Shown: positions 58,258-64,000 of the stretch, piece by piece | How the letters are laid out: each line of letters starts with the position of its first letter | Numbering within the stretch: the first letter of the stretch is position 1 | Assembly (NCBI GenBank): GCA_019925795.1 | Contig: CM034312.1 | Location: 1,148,501-1,212,500 of the forward strand | Direction: 5' to 3' | Length of the DNA: 64,000 bases | DNA from: Dendrobium chrysotoxum | Lineage: Eukaryota; Streptophyta; Magnoliopsida; Asparagales; Orchidaceae | The notes under the pieces: generated by a model | What the model saw: the letters and a program-made list of their open reading frames with translations, nothing else | Databases searched by the model: none | What the model was told of the DNA's origin: nothing | Made by a program: the position numbers and the translations under genes

Positions 58258-61200
58258 ATGGCGGATGCTCGGAGAAACAGTCCCTTTGACAGGGATGTAG
58301 AGCAGGTACTGTGCCACGGAAATTGCTTCTGATTCTATATATATTTTCTCCTAGGGGCCGCAGGAGCAAAGTTTTGTTCATTTTTCTTTAATGTCTTTGC
58401 ATATTTTTGGATATTGTGCCTTTATCATGAAATGGGTTGAAAATAATTAGGATAGGGCTAATGAAGTAATGATGATGACGACGTATTGTTCCACTCGAAG
58501 TATTTCTTAGATGTCATAATATGACACATCCGGCATTTTTGTTCGCACAAGAAATTAAAGAACTGCTGAAAACAACACCTTCCTCTATTCTTCAGGTTTA
58601 TTTGCCTTAAATAATAAATTAATCGCTTTTCTCTTTTTCTATTTTGTTCTTCTAGTGAGACGGAATTATGTTTATTATTATTTTTTAAATGTATATGGTG
58701 ACTGGCATTAAATTTACATTTGAAGCAACCGAATTATAGGATTGCATAAAGTATTAGTATTAAGGTTGTATTTTTTTTTTCTATTGATTATGGAGATGCT
58801 TCTAAGAGATTAGTGGCATTATCTACCCCTGAATGGGGACTCAATATTTGGACGAGTTGCAGGAACTAAGGGAACTAACTAAAGGATTGGAAACTAGGCT
58901 AACTCACATAGGTGTGGCTCGACCAAGAGATGCCCTTGCCACAAAGGAGCTCGCAAAAGAGAGATATTTACCTCAGAGGAGCTTGACCAAGAGGAGCACT
59001 TGCCTCTTAGAGTTCGACCGGGAGAGACAATTGCCCCAAAAGTATTTGCCCTAATAGTTCACTCACCCTACAAAGGGTGATTGAAGGGATGATCACTCTA
59101 CGCATCAATTTGGAAGAGGAAGAGTAGAAATACACTACAATGAACAACTTCATCATAGTGGACACGACCGCCATTTACAACACCATCTTCGGGTGGCCAT
59201 TCTTTAACACTTATAGAGTGGTGGTCTCGACCTACCACATAGTGGTTAACTTTTCAGTGGGGAGAAAGGATATCTCCATGAAGGAAGACTTGATGCAATC
59301 AAGTGCCTACTATCTAGAAGCTGTGGGAAAAACTTGATTTGTCTAAAAGTAGGCGAGTGTCTAGAACTTGGAGCGCAGATGACCTGAAAACCTTCTACCC
59401 ATAAGAGAATGCCCTACTTCTTTATACTTTTTATATTGTATTATCACATTATATTAATAAAATATTTCAAAGCCTTTTCATCTGGAGACTCCTTCACGCG
59501 ACCTATGAGCTTGGGAAAATGATATGCTCCTAAGAAAATTAAAAGAAATAACACAATGTAAAAATAATTCACCAAGTATACTTAGGGAACTCATCCCCTT
59601 CTTCCAAGAATACTCGGGGAACTTGCCCTCTTCTTGATCATGATTGAGAAAGTCAGGCTTCGCTATAGGTCCCGTTGAAAAAGTGTTTAGAATGTGACAT
59701 GCCCTATTGAAGAAGTTGGCCATGGAAGGACTTAATAGAGTTCGGAGTTGGCCAACATCGAACTTAGGCGAGTGACGAGTTCATTACATGAGGAATTTTA
59801 ACTCACGAGGATACTTGGTGAAAAATAAAAGAGTTAGACTAACTTGAGTCCAAGGATCATAGTGATATCGACTCAAGGTCTAGTAAAAAATTTGTGAGAC
59901 TATAACCTGCAAGCCCGTCGAGGACCTCGGTAAACAACATACAGGACAATCGAAGCCCCTTGATAGACGAACAATCTAAACTTAACGAGGTCATCTCCTT
60001 ATTTAAGACAAGTCACCCCTCTAAGTGAAAAGGGTTTTGCGAACTTTGACAACATAAACTTTCTTATTTTGAAACTCAATATTCTAAATGATCAAGATTA
60101 ATCCTATCAATCCCTGTACTCACTTGCCCTTTCTCTTGCTTTTTAGGAGAATCTTTCAAATCATCTTCAAGACAACTCGAATTCATCTCCAGAGTCATAC
60201 GAGGATAACTCATGTATTGCTAAAGAAAAAATCTAGTCCTAGAAGGAAACTCCCTCTTTGCAACCAAACTCGTATTGAGTGGAATGCAAGTCCCTTCTAG
60301 CCAACGAGTCTGGATGGTTACCCCTATGAAAACTCAACTTTGGCAAAAGGCGAGACCCATCTAAGGTGCATCATCAGAGATCACCAAGATAAGGAGAAAA
60401 GGCCGAGAAGAATAAGAAAAATCTTGCCTAGAGAGCGAGTTAGCATTCACTTGCACAAAATGCAAATAAAAATTCAACTTAGTCGAAGTCACAAAGAGAT
60501 AGTTCAACAACCCAACATATTCCAACTTGAAAGTCAAGTAAACTTGTTACTTTATGAGAAATATTTTTTCTTATTTCTCCTTATTTGTATGGCATCATCG
60601 CAAATTGTCATGACTACCAAATCCACCCAAAAAACATGAACCACCGAGCGAAACCAAACCTAAAATCTAATTAATAAACTCTCAAACCTGGAACTGGCCA
60701 GCCCTAAACTAGAAGTGAGTGTGATTATAACTTATGTCAATATTAGAGAAACTTATTTTCTAAATGGAATTCAGCTAGATAAGAAAAGGGTGAACTGATT
60801 TAAGCTTGGGAGCTGGGTGATCTCAGCTTAGGGTTAAGTTTGGAAGTTACGAGACTACTTACTTCTTGCAGGTGAGTTAAGGTCTCCAGGTAAACAACCT
60901 GCAGGTGAGCCTATCAGACCTGTTGACTTTCTTCCCTTTGCCCAGTTTATTCACTTCAAGTTGAATATGCACCTGATAAACAGATCTAAGAAATGAGAGG
61001 CCACCATACTTTGTGCGCTTAGAACTTACAGGCTAAATTTTGCACAGGATGCTTTTTACTATGAATGAACGATTAATAAATTAATGATTTTGAAGGAAGA
61101 TGTATGGAAAGATAAGCTGACAAACCAGCAATAAAACCATGCTAACTAATAATTCAAAACCTCCTTGCTGAGAAATGTTCAATTTCCAGCATTCCATCTG

Positions 61201-61551
61201 AAAGATCCTGAAAAAGACTTATTTAAATTCTTAGCAACGTCTACTCAAACTTGTTTCTAAATTAAATCTCGAGATTTCAGTTAACTTGTTACCTATAGCT
61301 TTGATTTCCTTAACCATATCAGTTGGGAAATTTATCAGATGTTATTGAGGCGTAGCTTTGTATTAAATGACAGGCCGTTGTTTTTCTGATCCATTTACTG
61401 TGCCATGCGTTTGTTTGCATTTCCGTTTGCTTATAACTGATATTTTGTGTAAATTTGATCTCAGGCAATTACAACCCTTAAAAAGGGGTCATGTTTACTC
61501 AAATACGGACGTAGAGGGAAGCCAAAATTCTGTCCTTTTAGACTCTCTGCT
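58258..61551 (+). CDS. PRAF: PRAF-type gene (PH, RCC1 and FYVE domains), first two coding exons, partial
   Basis: PRAF proteins couple a PH domain, RCC1 repeats and a FYVE zinc finger. They act at membranes, and some exchange nucleotide on small GTPases. Exon 1 (58258-58305) encodes MADARRNSPFDRDVEQ and ends at a GT donor. Exon 2 (61465-61551) follows CAG and encodes 29 residues of the PH domain start, including LLKYGRRGKPKFCPFRLS, before GTAAGT. The phases join at 0. These 45 residues match the conserved start of plant PRAF proteins. The remaining exons, normally about 1000 residues, lie to the right of the window, with intron 2 running past its edge. There are no lesions in what is visible. 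Confidence 0.88.
58306..61464 (+). other. PRAF intron 1
   Basis: GT-AG intron of 3159 bases. It contains a Tat gypsy fragment at about 59060-59340. Flanking sequence (58830-60650) is probably from the same old element but has no nameable domains. Confidence 0.8.
59060..59340 (+). mobile_element. Tat-type gypsy fragment (protease-RT linker)
   Basis: The frame reads GMITLRINLEEEE, FIIVDTTAIYNTIFGWPFFN, RVVVSTYHIVVNF and SAYYLEAVG. This is the conserved region between protease and RT of Tat/Athila gypsy elements. It is the same region seen on the minus strand near 43700, so two Tat relics are present. Confidence 0.7.
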
Positions 61552-62751
61552 GTAAGTCATCTACTTTTGAGATTTTCATATTTTTCTTCACTCTAGCTTA
61601 CCTAATAGTTATATCTGCACCCAATAATGTCTTTGATGCTAGAATGATTATTCTAGTTGTGAACAATTTCATCAACTATATTGTAGATAGCTTTAGATGC
61701 TAGGCGAGTTGTGTAACATCTTAGAAATATTGCCCTATGGTCAGTAAAGGCTTAGTTATCCTAGAGAAAGTATAGGTAGAGTAATATTCTTCAATTGTGG
61801 TAACAATAATTTCAATATATAACAGTATTTTAAAATTTTCCTGTTAGAAGGAAATTTAGTCAAGTTACTTCCCACATCTCAAAATGAATGTTTTCAGAAG
61901 CTATCAAAATTTCTTCGTCATTCTCAAGTTCTTAAAAATCAGGCAACTGATACTAAATGTAGTTAGTATTATCATGTCAATTGGATGTGATAATCCAATT
62001 GTCAGGAATAGTGGAAAAGGATTGATTGAGCTTTGTTTGGTATTGTTGTGTTGTGTTGTTAAGTAAAATATATGACGACTAGACCATAACTCTACTTTGC
62101 AAAAGATGAAAAAAAATCAAATAAAATTGTTAGCCACATTGTAAAGTCCTGGCTTGAGTTCAAATTAATATGCTATATCATATATATGTAATCAACTGTT
62201 AAATAAAAAAAATTATAAATTTCAATTTGAATTCAATTTTAAAAATAATGACATGCTTGTTGTGATAGCTAAATATTAATTAAACTAATTATTTTAAAAT
62301 AATGTCCACTAGTTTAATATTTATAATATTTTGGTAAAATCATGTTATGATTGCTATCTAAAGTCTTTTTGGAGTTATGGTTGTTTAGTAAATAAATGTG
62401 GTTTGAGAAATATGAGTTGACTAAATAACTAATATGCCTATTATTCTAATTTCATACGGTTGTACTATGTCAACCTAATCTTGATGTGTTTTGCTTTACT
62501 TGCTAAAAATTTGAATATTAGATCAATACATGACTAATAGAAAAATTGTTGCATCTCAATGCACTTTGTACTTATGGCCATCCCTATTAGTTATGTGTAA
62601 AAATTTGGGTGAATTTAGATTTACTTATTTTAGATAAAATTTTGAATCAATTTTGTATACTCAATGGACAAAATTGGAGCAATATGATATATTAGGATTA
62701 AATTAGCCGCACACTAATAGTCTGGAGACTATTTGAGGATTTTCTTTTATT

Positions 62752-62818
<67 letters not shown>

Positions 62819-64000
62819 TTAAAATTAAAAAAAGTTATTTCTTGCTAGTTTGAAAGCTAACATGAATATGAACTAACTCCAGTTGAATTTGCTGGGAATT
62901 AAATTGCTTTGAGCCATGAGACAAATTCAAGTTAACCTCTATATATTCACTTAAGGATAAGCCCCTATGGTTAATTATATCCCAATGATATTTATCCCTT
63001 GAGAAATTTTTTATTAAAATTTTAGTTTACATTTATTTATGAAGATATTGCTAATATTTTATATAACTTTTTAAGAAACTCATGCCAAAGCTGTAGTTTT
63101 TGAAATTTCAAGGGTAATTGGATTAGTTTAAAATTAATTTTTGAATAGAAGCCAAGGAAGAAGTAGGAGCACTTGATTCTACGAAGCTCAGAGGTATTCA
63201 AACTATCCTATATTGAGCTTTACATTTCAAAATTAAATTTATGTTTAAGTTGACCATTTTGATTTTGAAAGTTTAGGCTTGTATTTTAACAACAAAAAAA
63301 ATGAGGAAATGCCCACGAAGGTAAGGGCTTACGATGTAACTAAAAAGAATATTAATCTCGGATCTTAAATCTAAGGTAGAAACATTGATAGATGGTAACT
63401 CAAATCTAAATTTAATAAAATGCGTGAAACTTATGAATTTGAAATCCCATTTGAGATTACGTCATCTTGACATTTAGTCATACAATCCTGCCTAGTAAAG
63501 ACGGCCAACTAAACTTGCATAAGCCCTTTTAAAATCATGCAATTCCAACATCAATGCATGTGTAAGATATGTTAGGATATTTTACTTTTAGACAACAACA
63601 CTTATAATTTAATCACTTAAACTAAGATGTCTGACGAGGAGGATATGTATATTTTGACTCATAATATAATTTTTATTATCTAATCCTTAATATAAGACTT
63701 TTCTTTCTTTATGCAACTTATATGGCTATGCATATGATATTCATTAACTATGTATATAGATTTGATATTGATTTATAACCATACCTTTGTGGATAAGAAA
63801 GTAGTCAAATACTGAATTACAGATTATGATCTATAAGAAAATTTTGAATGTTATTTTAATTCTGAAAAGTTAGCTTATTTTTGGATAAGTTATGTAATTT
63901 TATTTAAAATTATTATTCTATGATTTATTTTAAGATTACTTATATTTTAATGGGTAAAAAAGTTATTTTTTAAGCGCTTACCATATAAAATGTCTAAATC
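61552..64000 (+). other. PRAF intron 2, incomplete
   Basis: AT-rich, no coding frame matching PRAF exon 3, no clear transposon ends. It contains a TA then TAA microsatellite at 62754-62817. Confidence 0.65.
62754..62817. repeat. compound (TA)n-(TAA)n microsatellite
   Basis: About 31 bases of TA followed by about 33 bases of TAA units. Confidence 0.95.

Overview
This is nuclear DNA of a flowering plant. The supporting signs are interrupted genes with GT-AG introns, a plant-type intronless PPR gene, plant retrotransposon lineages (copia/Sirevirus, chromovirus and Tat gypsy, RTE and L1 LINEs, a Cassandra-type LTR carrying 5S rRNA-like sequence, a hAT MITE) and long AT-rich spacers with TA microsatellites. 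The sequence alone does not fix the species.

Three host genes are supported. (1) An intronless P-class pentatricopeptide-repeat gene lies at 19140-20873 (+). (2) An HGH1 homologue (eEF2-folding cofactor with ARM-like repeats) lies on the minus strand, 39283 down to 25116. I could join eight exons with consistent phases into a 340-residue protein. Its fifth intron is about 10.9 kb because transposons have piled into it. (3) The 5' end of a PRAF-type gene (PH, RCC1 and FYVE domains) lies on the plus strand, with coding exons at 58258-58305 and 61465-61551 and the rest beyond the window.

Most of the remainder is transposable elements. 1-3126: 5' part of a degraded copia element (minus). 3890-7026: nearly full-length but broken RTE LINE (plus). 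8100-8793: relic LTR of the Sirevirus-like family (minus). About 10640-18955: decayed L1 LINE (plus) holding two solo LTRs, each with a clear 5-bp target duplication. 27349-34002: 5'-truncated RTE LINE (minus) with a 15-bp duplication; a young chromovirus (27856-33717) sits inside it, and both lie inside HGH1 intron 5. 34842-36650: another solo LTR in that intron. 41176-43357: gypsy LTR plus primer-binding site, cut by a hAT MITE (41193-41713). About 43440-56000: a Tat gypsy relic (minus) split by a Cassandra-type LTR (44107-44435) and by a complete 10.3-kb Sirevirus-like copia element (45026-55317). About 59060-59340: a second Tat fragment inside PRAF intron 1.

The genes do not form a pathway or cluster. 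The PPR gene and HGH1 converge tail to tail across about 4.2 kb. I found no clearly new biological system. The most informative content is the readable insertion order, the palindrome-rich Sirevirus LTRs (one with an internal 311-bp duplication), and the transposon-swollen but still spliceable HGH1 intron.
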